From NCBI GenBank assembly GCA_033239525.1, contig BSYO01000030.1:6423119-6487118 (forward strand): a stretch of DNA of 64,000 nt, written 5' to 3'. Source of the stretch: Nepenthes gracilis (taxonomy: Eukaryota; Streptophyta; Magnoliopsida; Caryophyllales; Nepenthaceae). Every line of letters begins with the position of its first letter. Position 1 is the first letter of the stretch. Of the stretch, positions 1 through 9,269 are shown piece by piece. The position numbers and the translations under genes were made by a program. Under the pieces are notes generated by a model. It was not told the DNA's origin and did no database searches. It saw nothing but the letters and a program-made list of their open reading frames with translations.

Positions 1-1293
1 TCAAGTCGGAAGAAAAAGGTTCTCGGTCCAGGGCTATTTCCTCACATCTGTCACGTTTGAGATCGGCAGATGGGGACCTCCTGCTGGTTGGGCGATAGCC
101 GGTCCTGGCAAGGAGCTCCCTGGAGAGACAGCCACCTCCCTACCACCCGGGGGGAACGAGGAGTGAAGCTGCTCGTTGCTGGTGTCGTTGAGCGACGATG
201 AGGACGCGGCTGCCCTTAAACGGCTAAGGGAAGCCGAAGGGACCCCTTTGAGGAGGTCCCGGAGACGAGTGCCGGTCCTTCCATTGCGGGAAGTCCGGCT
301 CCAAAGAGACCTATGAGTGCGGGTCGCCAGAGGGAAACTGCCGAACCCTCGTCGACTTCGTTTGCGGGAGTAACCACTCGCGAAGTCTGCGAGGTCGAGT
401 CTCTACCTGCTGGGGATCCATCCGCTGGCGGTTCTGTTGAGGCGACGGATGACGTCGTCATATTGGAGCACCCGGAGGAGCCATTCGCCGCTGCTTGTGT
501 GCTGGCGACGGGGATCAGGGAGCCTGAGGAGCCTACTGTGATCTTTGCGGAGCCCCTCTCTGCATTTAGTCATCCGGGAGGTTTGACCCCGTCTTCGGAG
601 CAAGGCGTCGCGTTCTCCGCCGATCCGGTCGGGGCCAGTGAAGGGGCAGCCGGGACGTCCTCGAGGCAGGAGCCTTCGAGCACTCCTACGGCCGCCGCGC
701 TTCCAGCCAGCCCGCCTCCAGCAGGCGAAAGAGCGGAGACCCACGGAGAGGCTCTTCGGAGTAATCTTGCACGCTCCCCGCGCGTCGCCCCTTCTTCGGT
801 ACAGTTGTTTCTTTCTGGCCTTCTCCCTTTGTCATTTATTTTGGGAATGCCTCTGATCTTTCCTTCTATGCAGGTTTCTGGTGGTGCGGTCCCCTTCGAT
901 GTGCAAGCTTCCTTTTTTCACGGGGACCTGCAGCGGACCATCCTCAGTGGGCAGCAACTCGTCTACAGCGGCCAGGCCCAGATCACATCTCTTAAAGAGG
1001 AGAACGGGCAGCTGCGGCAGAGAGTTGAGCAGTTGGTGGGTCTTCTCACCGCCGCGGAGGAAAGAATCGCCAGGTTAGTCGGAGATATGGTTGGTCGGCA
1101 TTCTCCATCAGAAGTGCGGCTGGTGATGGATACTCGTTATTGGGACGGCATCCGCTTGTGTCGTAGGATTGTTTCCCTGGCGGCTCCTCACATCCCAGTT
1201 GGCATCCTCCATCTAGGGAACGCCGGGGTAGAAGAGGCGTCCCGCCTGAAGACTTTCCCTGAGGAAGCGGGTCCATCGAGTCTTCCTGATTAG
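1..1293 (+). pseudogene. Element A antisense gene (Transposase_28-like / disordered / coiled coil), partial
   Basis: This gene runs opposite to gag-pol of element A. Positions 2-170 (frame 2) encode the tail of a Transposase_28-like domain, including the stretch KRFSVQGYFLTSV followed by a tryptophan/proline-rich segment. The middle (about 313-760) is rich in Pro, Ser, Glu and Ala and looks disordered. After a predicted intron (761-873) comes a charged heptad-like stretch (SLKEENGQLRQRVEQL) at about 985-1040 that should form a coiled coil; the stop is at 1291-1293. Frames do not join cleanly upstream of the intron, so I treat the copy as broken or as having another unrecognised intron. The same architecture recurs in elements B, C and D. 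The molecular function is unknown; the family name 'transposase' is historical and no catalytic residues are seen. Confidence 0.6.
761..873 (+). other. Predicted intron in element A antisense gene
   Basis: The donor GTAATC starts at 761. A pyrimidine-rich tract leads to TTCTATGCAG ending at 873. The reading frame ending ...TERLFG just before the donor is phase 0 with the coiled-coil frame starting at 874, so splicing joins them. The position matches the introns in B (21348-21410), C (27901-27963) and D (62851-62923). Confidence 0.6.
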
Positions 1294-2331
1294 TCTTTGC
1301 TAATATTAAGTTTTGAGATTGGCTTTTGTCTTTGTACCATATCTGTTTTTTGCATGAATGAGAAGCATCTTTTTATACTTCGCGTCCATGCTTTTTCTAT
1401 CGTAGAGTGTTGCTTGCTTTTCGCTTTTGTTTCCGTTCGTTGGATCATGCTTCATGTTTGAACATCGGGCTCTTTGGAGCCACTGTTGTTAAGGCCCTAT
1501 CCAGGCGCCTTCTTGCGTGGTGCTCGTCCTTCGTAAGAGGATGTCATCACAGCTCACACGTTTGGGGAGCTCGATCCGGTGAAGCGGATGTCGTCGCCAA
1601 GTCCCTGGAGCCTCGACGAGGGTCAGCGCAGCGGTCAGGCTGTGGTAACCGGACTCCTGGGTCTAGGACTCGGTCGCGTATGATTGCGGGAGGTGCGTCG
1701 CCCCTGCTCAAAGCGTTATAATCACCAAGTTGAGGTCCTAGCTCACGACCATTGTAGACTGAAGGTGCTCTCTTCTGTCGGAGAAGGTCGCCGCATGCCT
1801 GCTATTCTTTGCCCCTTAAGGTTTTGTTGGCCGTAGAGTGGGGACTCAGGGAGCCCCCAGGCCTAATGCTTTGACCGCACAGGTCGTTGGCGTGAAGCCT
1901 CTGGAATGGATCGCCTGGATCCTTTGTCCCAACCTACAGCTGGGTGCCTCTGGGCTGCCTAGCATGGGGCTTAGTCTCTGGGTGGCCGTTGGGGCCTTTT
2001 GGCGCGGAGCCATGGTGAGTAAAGCCGTCCCCAGGCCACCTGGCGTGAGAACGGAGTCCTGAGACGGTCTTCTTTGGACCGCCTGGCACTGAGCCAAGGA
2101 CTGGTTTTACGGACGGACGCTTGTCCTCCCGACTTAGGGGCAGTCTAGGTCGTTTGATTTTAGAATACGATTCATGTCATTAACTCACATAAATGAATAT
2201 ACAGGATGATAGAGCAATTATGCTAATCAAAGATAAAACTCATGTTCAAGCACTCGTTATGATGCATGCGTGTGTGACTTACCTGAGTCGGAGTTTCATT
2301 ACTGATAGTATTTTCTTAAGTTGGCGGCGTT
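1294..2331. other. Element A non-coding region between integrase and antisense gene
   Basis: About 1 kb separates the convergent ends of the antisense gene and the integrase frame. No frame here resembles a known protein. It holds the motif CTTAGGGGCAGTCTAGGTCG near 2135-2155, also found just past integrase in C and (as its complement) in B and D. The 40-bp tandem array seen in B, C and D is not present here. Confidence 0.6.
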
Positions 2332-3753
2332 CTAGGTCCACGGGACCAGTTTGCCGTTCTGGGCACGTAGCTTGTACGCTCCGTTCCGGAGGATTGCGGA
2401 GACGAGGAACGGCCCTTCCCACCCGGGGGAGAGTTTGTTCCTATTTGCGATCTTTCCCGCCGCCTCTACGCTCCGGAGGACCAGATCTCCAACTTCCAGT
2501 GGGCGTGCCTTCACTCGCTTGTTGTAGTACCGTGCGACTCGTTGTTGGTAGGCGGCGGTTCTCAGTCGTGCGGCGTCTCGAACTTCCGAGAGCAAGTCCA
2601 GACTTTCCCGAAGCCTTCGTTCATTGGTGGCTGGGTCGAAGCATTCGATCCGCAGGCTTGGCATTCCCATTTCCACGGGTACCACAGCCTCAGCCCCAAA
2701 GCAAAGGTTGAAGGGCGTCTCCCTTGTTGGTTCTCTCACAGTTGTTCGGTACGACCATAGCACTAACGGTAGCTCCTCAGTCCAGGAGCCCCCTGCGTCT
2801 TCCAATCTGATTTTCAACCCGTGCAGTAGTGTGTGATTGGTGACTTCGACCTGTCTGTTTGCTTGAGGGTGCGCCACGGACGTGTGCACCAGCTTAATGC
2901 GAAGGTCGCGGCAGTACTTCGTGAAGCGTTTGCCGGTGAATTGGGTTCCGTTATCGGTCACTACAACCTCAGGAATCCCAAAGCGGCAAACAATGCCCTG
3001 ACGGAGGAACTCCGTCGCGTTTTGTTCTGTGATCTTTGCGAGTGGGACGGCTTCCACGCATTTTGTAAAGTAGTCAATGCCAACGATCAAGAATTTCCTT
3101 TGTCCGGCGGCCATTGGTAGGGGTCCAAGTATGTCGAGCCCCCATTGTATGAACGGCCATGGGGATTGGAGATAGTGCAGCTCGGTGTGCGGCTGGTGCG
3201 TCATGTTGCCATGGACCTGGCAACTTTCACACTTGCGGATGAATTCCATAGCGTCTCGTTTCATGGTGGGCCAGTAGAACCCTTGCCGCATGACGTTGAA
3301 CGCTAGGTTCTTCCCACCAATGTGTGATCCGCACAGCCCCAAGTGTACTTCTGCCAACGCGTAGTCGGCTTCCTCCGGAGTAAGGCACTTCAGGAGAGGG
3401 GTGGAGTATCCTCGCCTGTATAATCTCCCATTTAGGACCGTGTACCATCCCGCCGTCTTCTTGATTCGCTTGGCTTCGTTGATGTCTTCTGGTAGGGTTT
3501 CTTCGGTTAAGAACCTTACGTATGGCGTCATCCAGTTGTCCCTCGTGTTGACATGAAGGACTTCTTTGTCTTCGGCGTCGATGCTGGGTACGTTCTGGAC
3601 TTCCCTGGGCTCCCTTGCGTACTGCTCTACAGTTCTGGCGGCCGCGTCCCGGGCCAGTCGGTCAGCGCGTTCGTTATCCGATCTCGGGATATGCTCGATC
3701 TCAAACCGACCAAACTCAGGGATCAGGGTCCTTACTTTCGCCAGGTACCTCAC
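2332..3753 (-). CDS. Element A integrase (with end of second RNase H)
   Basis: Integrase inserts the element's cDNA into the chromosome. The 473-residue frame begins with the last part of the archaeal-type RNase H (SDNERADRLAR, residues 25-35). The zinc-binding region follows (H137, H144, C175, C178), then the catalytic core with D207 in WGLDILGPLP, D267 in VTDNGTQF and E303 in QVEVTN, giving an intact D,D,E triad. The C-terminal GPFLVSAILRNGAYKL module is the usual Ty3/Gypsy integrase tail; no chromodomain follows, which argues against a chromovirus. It sits downstream of RNase H as expected, but a stop at 3784-3786 separates it from the upstream frame, so the polyprotein as it stands is interrupted. 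The frame stops at PWT, a few codons before the conserved W-N-A-I-H-L ending seen in C. Confidence 0.9.
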   Translation of the reverse strand: MRYLAKVRTLIPEFGRFEIEHIPRSDNERADRLARDAAARTVEQYAREPREVQNVPSIDAEDKEVLHVNTRDNWMTPYVRFLTEETLPEDINEAKRIKKTAGWYTVLNGRLYRRGYSTPLLKCLTPEEADYALAEVHLGLCGSHIGGKNLAFNVMRQGFYWPTMKRDAMEFIRKCESCQVHGNMTHQPHTELHYLQSPWPFIQWGLDILGPLPMAAGQRKFLIVGIDYFTKCVEAVPLAKITEQNATEFLRQGIVCRFGIPEVVVTDNGTQFTGKRFTKYCRDLRIKLVHTSVAHPQANRQVEVTNHTLLHGLKIRLEDAGGSWTEELPLVLWSYRTTVREPTRETPFNLCFGAEAVVPVEMGMPSLRIECFDPATNERRLRESLDLLSEVRDAARLRTAAYQQRVARYYNKRVKARPLEVGDLVLRSVEAAGKIANRNKLSPGWEGPFLVSAILRNGAYKLRAQNGKLVPWT

Positions 3754-3783
3754 AAGTTGTGGGTTCGAGGCTTCGAAGTTCCC

Positions 3784-4460
3784 CTACACCTGATTGACCA
3801 CGAGTTCAGAGTCACTACGTACGACCAACGACCGCGTGGAACACTCCCTCGCCAGCCGTAGGCCCGCAAGGAGGGCCTCATACTCCGCAACGTTGTTCGT
3901 GGCCTGGAAGGCCAGAGTAACGGAGTATACGATCTCCACGCCCTCGGGCGTCCTTAACGCTATACCAGCTCCGCTGCCTGTCTGGGTAGACGATCCGTCT
4001 ACGTTTAGGGTCCACACAGGTAAATTGTCGTGCTCCGTACCTCCTGGATTGCTGTCCTCGTCCCGTGCTGGCGTCGCTGCCTCGACGATAAAGTCCGCCA
4101 GAGCCTGTCCTTTCACGGCTGGCCGGGGCCGGAATTCTAAGTCGAATTCTCCCAACTCGACGGCCCACTTAACCAGCCGGCCTGACGTCTCCGGTTTCTG
4201 CAAGATCGACTTCAGCGGCTGGTCCGTCAGTACGACGATCCGGTGAGACTGGAAGTAGGGTCGCAGCTTCCGCGCCGCATAGACAAGCGCGAGCGCCATC
4301 TTTTCAGCGTGCGGATAGCGGGCCTCTACGTCCGTCAGCACCCGGCTTACGTAATACATTGGCTGTTGCTTGCCTTTGTACTCCGCTACTAGTACGGAGC
4401 TGAGGGCTGACGCCGATGTGGCCAGGTAGAGATAGAAGTCTTCCCCTTCGCGGCGAGCTT
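3784..4460 (-). CDS. Element A dual RNase H region (Ty3-type plus archaeal-type)
   Basis: RNase H removes RNA from RNA/DNA hybrids during reverse transcription. Two such domains are read in series. The first is the Ty3-type domain (MYYVSRVLTDVEARYPHAEK, LTDQPLKSIL). The second is a domain with VDGSS, then NNVAEYEALLAGLRLA, then RSDSELVVNQ, which matches archaeal-type RNase H acquired by the Tat lineage (family knowledge). Acidic residues at the expected D, E and D positions are visible; the last acidic position lies in the next frame (SDNERAD). A stop after ELVVNQV interrupts the polyprotein, where C, D and the sense of the alignment expect an Asn codon. A frameshift near 4450 separates it from the RT tail. 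Confidence 0.85.
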
Positions 4461-4783
4461 AAAAGCGGCGCGCTGGAGAGGTAAGTCTTCAGTTCCCCGA
4501 AGGTTTCGTCACATTCTTCATTCCACTTGAACTCGTGCGATTTGGTACCCCTTAGCGCCTTGAAGAACGGCAAATTACTTCTCGGTGACTTGGCTAGGAA
4601 CCGCGAGAGGGCAGCTATCTGCCCCGTCAGCTTCTGGACTTCTTTTATTATTCGTGGAGGGTTCAGGTCGAGTATGGCGTTGATCTTTTTTGGATTGGCT
4701 TCTATTCCGCGCTGGGATACAATGAAGCCTAAGAACTTTTCAGAGGTCACCCCGAATGCGCATTTGACAGGATTGAGCTTCAT
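4440..4783 (-). CDS. Element A RT thumb/connection segment
   Basis: This frame carries the block KLNPVKCAFGV, FLGFIVSQRGIEANPKK and LTGQIAALSRFLAKS that follows the YVDD box in Ty3/Gypsy reverse transcriptases, then FKWNEECDETFGELK and YLSSAPLLSSP at the start of the RNase H connection. It is separated from the main RT frame by a TGA at about 4793 and frameshifted near 4450 relative to the RNase H frame. Both breaks look like recent single lesions because the flanking protein sequence is otherwise canonical. Confidence 0.85.
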
Positions 4784-4792
4784 CCCATGCCG

Positions 4793-5845
4793 TCAGAGGA
4801 TCTGAAAGGTCTCATCTAGGTCATTGACGTGATGGCTCGCGACTTTGCTTTTCACAAGCATGTCATCGACGTACACCTCCACGTTCCGTCCGATTTGAGT
4901 TTCGAACATTTTATTTACAAGGCGTTGGTACGTTGCGCCAGCATTCTTGAGACCAAAGGGCATCATTTTATAACAATATGTCCCTTGATCTGTCATGAAC
5001 GAGGTGTGCTTCTCGTCTTCTAGGTCCATCCGGATCTGGTTGTACCCAGAGTATGCGTCCATGAAGCTCAGTAGTTCGTGCCCGGATGTGGAATCCACGA
5101 GCTGGTCGATCCTGGGAAGCGGAAAGCTATCTTTAGGGCAGGCTTTATTGACGTCCGTGAAGTCGACGCACATCCGCCACTTGCCGCTGCTCTTTTTCAC
5201 CAACACGACGTTGGACAGCCACTCCGGGTACTGGACTTCTCTGATGAATCCGGCGTCCAGGAGCCTCTTTACTTCTTCCCTGATGGCGACCAACTTCTCG
5301 ACGGAGTGGTTCCTCCACTTCTGCCGGACGGGTTTTCGGCTCGCGTCAAGGCCCAGCTTGTGGACTATGACCTTGGCCGATATCCCGGGCATGTCAGCGG
5401 GGACCCAGGCGAATACGTCGGAGTTAGCCCTAAGGAAGGTAATCAGCCTGTCGCGCTCTGCAGGTTGAAGGGATCTTCCCACGTTGACGCACCGTTCCGG
5501 ATCGAAAGGGTTGAGCGGGATCGCCTCAGTCTCCTCTCCTGATTGGGCCTGTTGCAGCGACGTCTCGTCGCAGAGATCAAGGTCTTCGCTCGGTTTACAT
5601 GGTGCCACGGGGTTGATTTGGGACATGTAGCAGGTCCGTCCCATCTTTTGGTCTCCAAGAACTTCTCCCACGCCCCAGGGGGTGGGAAATTTCACCTTTA
5701 GGTGCGGGATGGACTTAGGGCCTCGAAGGCAGTCAAGAAAGGTCTGCCGAATATGGCGTTGTAGACGGATGGAAGGTCGACGACAAGGAACGCCAGCTCG
5801 CGCGTCATGGAGCGCGGGTGTGCCCCCACCGTGACTTCCAGCCAC
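4793..5845 (-). CDS. Element A reverse transcriptase
   Basis: Reverse transcriptase copies element RNA to cDNA in virus-like particles. The 350-residue open frame starts within the protease-RT spacer. It shows [20 protein letters not shown] (about 209-228), the catalytic D263 in [33 protein letters not shown] (about 283-302) and YVDDMLVKS with the catalytic pair at 327-328. All polymerase-fold hallmarks are present, so the domain looks potentially functional apart from the stop right after DETFQIL. The first ~45 residues overlap the protease frame (5698-6444) in another phase, so a frameshift is needed to join them. Confidence 0.92.
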   Translation of the reverse strand: MAGSHGGGTPALHDARAGVPCRRPSIRLQRHIRQTFLDCLRGPKSIPHLKVKFPTPWGVGEVLGDQKMGRTCYMSQINPVAPCKPSEDLDLCDETSLQQAQSGEETEAIPLNPFDPERCVNVGRSLQPAERDRLITFLRANSDVFAWVPADMPGISAKVIVHKLGLDASRKPVRQKWRNHSVEKLVAIREEVKRLLDAGFIREVQYPEWLSNVVLVKKSSGKWRMCVDFTDVNKACPKDSFPLPRIDQLVDSTSGHELLSFMDAYSGYNQIRMDLEDEKHTSFMTDQGTYCYKMMPFGLKNAGATYQRLVNKMFETQIGRNVEVYVDDMLVKSKVASHHVNDLDETFQIL

Positions 5846-6444
5846 ACTATCCCTTGCACGGGAACCGGCTCGTTGTCCAAGCCGTACAATGGTCCGTTTG
5901 CAGCCTTCATTTGGTTCCGTTTTAGTCCAAGTTTAAGGAACGCAGTGAGATACAACAAATTTTGTGAACTTACATTATCAATGAAGACCCGTTTCAGTTG
6001 GTAGTCATCACCACCAGCTGAAACAAGGGTCGATACAACAAGGGGGTCAGTATGGGGAGAGGTTACATGAGCCATGTCATCGCTACTAAAGCTAATGACA
6101 TCATTCCTACTCCCTATCTTCGCCCGCTTGTTGCTGGAAGTTGTCTCCGGCTGTCCGCGCCTGGCGCTCGCGGCGTCGGCGGAAGAAATCATGTGGACTA
6201 CGCCGGCAGCCGTGCGGGCTCTCGGAGGCTCGCTGGCTTCACCGTCGGAGGGAGCAGGTTCCTGCCCCGAACTCTTCACGAACCGCTTCAAGTGCCCACG
6301 TCGGATCAGATCTTCAATTTCCTGCTGCAGGGTGCGGCAGTTCTCAGTCGAGTGCCCCAAACAGCGGTGGTGCGCGGGCAAGATTGGCCCAGTCACCGCC
6401 CACTGACCCTTGGGGCGTTTTTGGCCACTTGAAGAATTTTTCAT
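5698..6444 (-). CDS. Element A gag C-terminus and aspartic protease
   Basis: The frame begins with the gag tail ([20 protein letters not shown] and [11 protein letters not shown], the region that in Tat gag carries a degenerate zinc-binding motif). It continues through a variable linker into the retropepsin-like protease: [17 protein letters not shown] (about residues 147-163) and [17 protein letters not shown] (about 222-238). Retropepsins need an Asp-Thr/Ser/Asn-Gly motif; here it reads Asp-Asn-Val, so the essential glycine has been replaced by valine and the protease is probably inactive. The hydrophobic [12 protein letters not shown] block is intact. Confidence 0.85.
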   Translation of the reverse strand: MKNSSSGQKRPKGQWAVTGPILPAHHRCLGHSTENCRTLQQEIEDLIRRGHLKRFVKSSGQEPAPSDGEASEPPRARTAAGVVHMISSADAASARRGQPETTSSNKRAKIGSRNDVISFSSDDMAHVTSPHTDPLVVSTLVSAGGDDYQLKRVFIDNVSSQNLLYLTAFLKLGLKRNQMKAANGPLYGLDNEPVPVQGIVWLEVTVGAHPRSMTRELAFLVVDLPSVYNAIFGRPFLTAFEALSPSRT

Positions 6445-6660
6445 CCTGAATCTGTATCAGGATGTTTGCGCGGCTATCGTTCAGTGGGGTCGAGAGGTCT
6501 GCTGTAATCCCTTTTAGGTCCTTGGGGCCGCTGCTGCTTTCGCGCTCGAGAAGCCCGGCCGTCGCTGTCCCTCTTTCTCCCTCCCGTAAGCTGCGGGGGC
6601 TTCGGGGCCAGTCCACTCACTCGGGGCGCTTCGCCTCGTTGGCCTTTTTCGGCCGTGATG
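6344..6660 (-). CDS. Element A gag C-terminal continuation (frameshifted)
   Basis: Pieces of gag continue here in shifted frames: YITAEK near 6655, and [19 protein letters not shown] at about 6415-6475, which matches the D copy (NVLMQIRGEKFLQWPKPLKK). At least two frame changes are needed between 6690 and 6640, so gag of element A is not continuous as it stands. Confidence 0.65.
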
Positions 6661-6678
6661 TACGCCGGGGCAATGGTC

Positions 6679-7785
6679 TCAGCCTCCCCTAAGGTCGAGG
6701 GTGTCTGGTGCGGCAGATGTTTGAAGAAGTCCCCGCCGCGGTGTGGCGACGAATGCGTTGAGTTTCAGCTCGTCGGAGAGGTAAGGGATCCGCCGCGCCT
6801 CAGTAATGAAACGGTCCAGAAACCGTTTTAAGCTTTCATCTTGCCTTTGTCGAAGGCGGACCAGGTTCCAGGGTTGTCTCTCCTCCCTTCTGCTGGAGGC
6901 AAACTGGCTCAAGAAGCTATCAGCAAGCTCGTCAAACGAGCGTATGGAGTTTGGGGGGAGGCCGTGGAACCAAAGTAGCGCGTCACCCCTAAGGGTGACG
7001 GGGAAGCACTGGCACATTAGGGCCTCGCTTGCCCCTTGTAGAGAGAGGTGGGTGCGGAAGCAGTTGAGGTGGTCCATTGGGTCCTTGCTTCCGTCGTATC
7101 CCTCCAGGACCGGCATTTTGAACTTGATCGGCAACGGCTGTGTTCGCAAGTCCATGGCGAAGGGCGATCTACGGAGGTCGGCGGAGGAGGGTGTGGGTTT
7201 CTCCTTATGCAGGGTGTCCCACAACACCTTGACTTTCCCCTCCATCGAGGGGTCCGTAGAGCCTCTCCGTGCATCGAGGACGTCACGGAGCTCCGTATTA
7301 CCCTGGAGGTGCGTTTGGGCTCGTTGAGGGTGGCGACTCTCCGCCTGGGAGGCGCGTTCGCCATTGGAGCCTGCGGCGGGTGGCCTCCTATTGCCACGCG
7401 AGTTACGGGGGTTGCGCCCTTCGGGGCTGTCCTCCCTGTCATCGTCGGCGGGATGGCTTTCCACCTCGTTCTGGCCATCTTCACTCGGTGCAGCCTGGGC
7501 TGCCGCGCGGTCGAGTCGGTTAGCTCGCCTCCTACGAGCGGCCTCTCGAGGCCTTTCTCTCTTGGAGGTGGAGGCCTGGGATGCTGGAGGAGCGGTCCCG
7601 GGCCAGGCAGTCCCGATGTTCGTGCATACGGCGAGGAGGATCTCCTTCAGATTATCTATGTCCGCAGCCAGGCGGCGGACGTTAGGCTCCGGTTGATTGT
7701 TTGCTTGGTTCCCCGTGGGGGGAACTTCGTCTTGGGTGGTGACTTCCACCGCATGAGCACTAGCTTGTGCTCGGGTGTTCACCAT
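6679..7785 (-). CDS. Element A gag (capsid)
   Basis: Gag forms the virus-like particle. The start is chosen at 7785 because MVNTRAQAS recurs at the gag start in B and D, just inside the primer-binding site; upstream in-frame codons lie in LTR and primer-binding DNA. The 368-residue frame has a basic, low-complexity first 210 residues and then a Retrotrans_gag-like capsid region (about 220-340: KFKMPVLEGYDGSKDPMDHL, LTLRGDALLWFHGLP-type blocks, FASSRREERQPW). A frameshift near 6688 ends the frame early; gag continues in other frames through 6344. Confidence 0.9.
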   Translation of the reverse strand: MVNTRAQASAHAVEVTTQDEVPPTGNQANNQPEPNVRRLAADIDNLKEILLAVCTNIGTAWPGTAPPASQASTSKRERPREAARRRRANRLDRAAAQAAPSEDGQNEVESHPADDDREDSPEGRNPRNSRGNRRPPAAGSNGERASQAESRHPQRAQTHLQGNTELRDVLDARRGSTDPSMEGKVKVLWDTLHKEKPTPSSADLRRSPFAMDLRTQPLPIKFKMPVLEGYDGSKDPMDHLNCFRTHLSLQGASEALMCQCFPVTLRGDALLWFHGLPPNSIRSFDELADSFLSQFASSRREERQPWNLVRLRQRQDESLKRFLDRFITEARRIPYLSDELKLNAFVATPRRGLLQTSAAPDTLDLRGG

Positions 7786-7836
7786 TTTCTGTTGTTCAGC
7801 AGCTAGACAGAAAGAGACACTTGGCTTTCTGTTAGT

Positions 7837-7854
7837 TTCCCACAGACGGCGCCA
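7837..7854 (-). other. Element A primer-binding site
   Basis: Reading the minus strand, TGGCGCCGTCTGTGGGAA follows the 5' LTR with one spacer base. This is the standard place for the tRNA primer site that starts minus-strand cDNA. The first nine bases match the complement of the plant tRNA-Asp 3' end, the rest does not, so the primer identity is uncertain. Confidence 0.65.
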
Positions 7855-7855
7855 A

Positions 7856-8931
7856 TGTTGCGTCCCGGGCCCACGGTTGTCGTACGGATTAGGGAGCCTT
7901 CGGATTCCTAAGCGTGTGGCTTTCTTGAAGAAGGGTCCGGTCTCCGTCCTGTGAACCCGGACTGCACAACACAAACAACAAACAAGAGATCAAGGGTCCG
8001 GCAGGATTTCTCCCACCGAGGCCGCTCCGACGCTCAAGTCAGCAAATTCCCGCAATAAACGGAAATGGCGCACGCTAAAGGGGTGCGCGGAGAAATGCTG
8101 TGAAGCATAAGAGGTGCTTGTGCGGTGATGTGGAGAAATGCAATGAGCAGGTGGTGGAAGGCCTGGCTTCCTTGTTGCACCGCAATGGGTGGCTGACTTT
8201 CCCGTGATCTCAAAGGATGCTGGGATGGTCAGCGAATTAGCTAGACGAGTCAATGCTCCGTCTTGACTCGTCACTCTCGTGTTTTAGAGAAGAGGGAAGC
8301 AGTTGAGTGCGATTCGCCGTTTGAATTCTTGATTCAAAGGGAAGCAAAGAATGTAAGATGCTCGAAGAGATCTCCAGGAAAGGTCCAAAGATCGATCGAA
8401 AGAGAGTCCCTTTCTCTGTGGGGTGTGAGGGTTCTTATACGCCTCCCCCTGTTGGACTCTTGGGCGCCAAAACGCCCGTTGCTTGGGCTATCGCGCCGCT
8501 GGTCGCTGTCGTGGACCGCCGGTCACGCCGGCTGTCCTGTTGCAGTGCTAGGCACGCTGCTGAGCGTTGTTAGCCATGCCCGATTTTCCCTGAGCGGGGA
8601 TTGGTTGGCCACCTGCAGACGGCAGCGGGTGGCGTTGGCGCTGCGCCAGCCACGCCTCTGTTGGCTACCCTTTCCGCCTTTTCCGCCCGTTTCCGGCGAC
8701 GCATTTAATGCGCTGCAGGTTTCCGTTGTCTTCTTCCATCGTGGACTCGCGCCTTTCAACCCTTGGGCTGGGCTGATTACTTCATGTGGGCTTCTGGTCC
8801 CCTTATGGGCCGCGACCTGCTTCGTGGGCCTGGGCCTGTCTCATGGGCCAGGACATGGGACCCAACTGAAATATTCAAATCCTGTCTCTAAATGACCAAC
8901 TATGACCGTCTAAAGTGCAATTGAAACATCA
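7856..8931 (-). repeat. Element A 5' LTR (outer end approximate)
   Basis: The inner edge is set by the primer-binding site: on the minus strand the LTR ends ...GACGCAACA at 7856. The outer edge is approximate; a CA end occurs at about 8931 (ACATCA) and another at about 8950. No partner LTR is in view, so the boundary and target duplication cannot be confirmed. Confidence 0.7.
8434..8439 (-). promoter_or_regulatory. Candidate TATA box in element A 5' LTR
   Basis: The minus strand reads GGCGTATAAGAACC about 580 bp before the inner LTR edge. It is the only TATA-like motif in this GC-rich LTR that I noticed, in a plausible place to drive gag-pol. Confidence 0.4.
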
Positions 8932-9269
8932 AATTGATCTTGTCCTGTACACAAAGGCGGACGATTTTAACGACTGCTAAACAAAATAATGATCAAACTA
9001 AAATACCAATATTATACATCTACTACCTGAAATCACAATTTCTAAAAACTGTAGTGGGATTTTAATATAATAAAATTTTGTTTAGATTAACCAAATATAT
9101 AAACTGATATCCAGCATCCTAAATCTAATCCTCAAATAGTCTTTCCTTAATCGAACCACCTTCAAGTAAGCTTCAAACCATTTGATTTGAAATATTAGTG
9201 AAAACAGAAGAAATGATAAGTCAATTGCTTAACAATATATATAAATTTTTATAAGCAAACATATATATG
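8932..9269. other. AT-rich non-coding stretch right of element A
   Basis: I see no gene here. It contains short AT-rich runs and no protein-like frame. Confidence 0.5.

Larger units (their letters stand above)
1..8931 (-). mobile_element. Element A: Ty3/Gypsy (Tat-type) LTR retrotransposon, 3' part beyond the window
   Basis: On the minus strand the order is 5' LTR (7856 to about 8931), primer-binding region, gag, protease, RT, two RNase H domains, integrase, a non-coding stretch, and an oppositely oriented gene that runs to the left window edge. The 3' LTR is not in view. Reading frames are long, with only a few stops or frameshifts (near 6688, 6650, 4790, 4450 and 3784), so this is the best preserved element here. 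Base composition is visibly GC-richer than the flanking DNA. The two RNase H domains in series, the absence of a chromodomain after integrase, and the antisense gene place it in the Tat lineage (family knowledge). Its LTR differs from those of B, C and D except at the inner tip, so it is a related but separate family. Confidence 0.9.

Noticed and set aside
1..1293. Calling the antisense gene an active transposase
   Set aside because: The Pfam family name includes 'transposase', but no DDE or other catalytic motif is visible in any copy.
2193..2711. 172-residue plus-strand open frame
   Set aside because: It lies opposite the integrase of element A and is a shadow of that GC-rich coding DNA.
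4995..5542. Two overlapping plus-strand frames of about 155 residues
   Set aside because: They mirror the RT frame of element A on the other strand.
7048..7806. 252-residue plus-strand open frame
   Set aside because: Complement of the element A gag frame; the gag frame has clear family motifs, this one has none.
7837..7854. Firm tRNA-Asp primer assignment for elements A-D
   Set aside because: Only the first nine bases match the tRNA-Asp complement; the remainder differs, so I left the primer open.
8263..8895. 210-residue plus-strand frame
   Set aside because: Lies wholly within the element A LTR, has no recognised motif, and its length is explained by the GC-rich composition.
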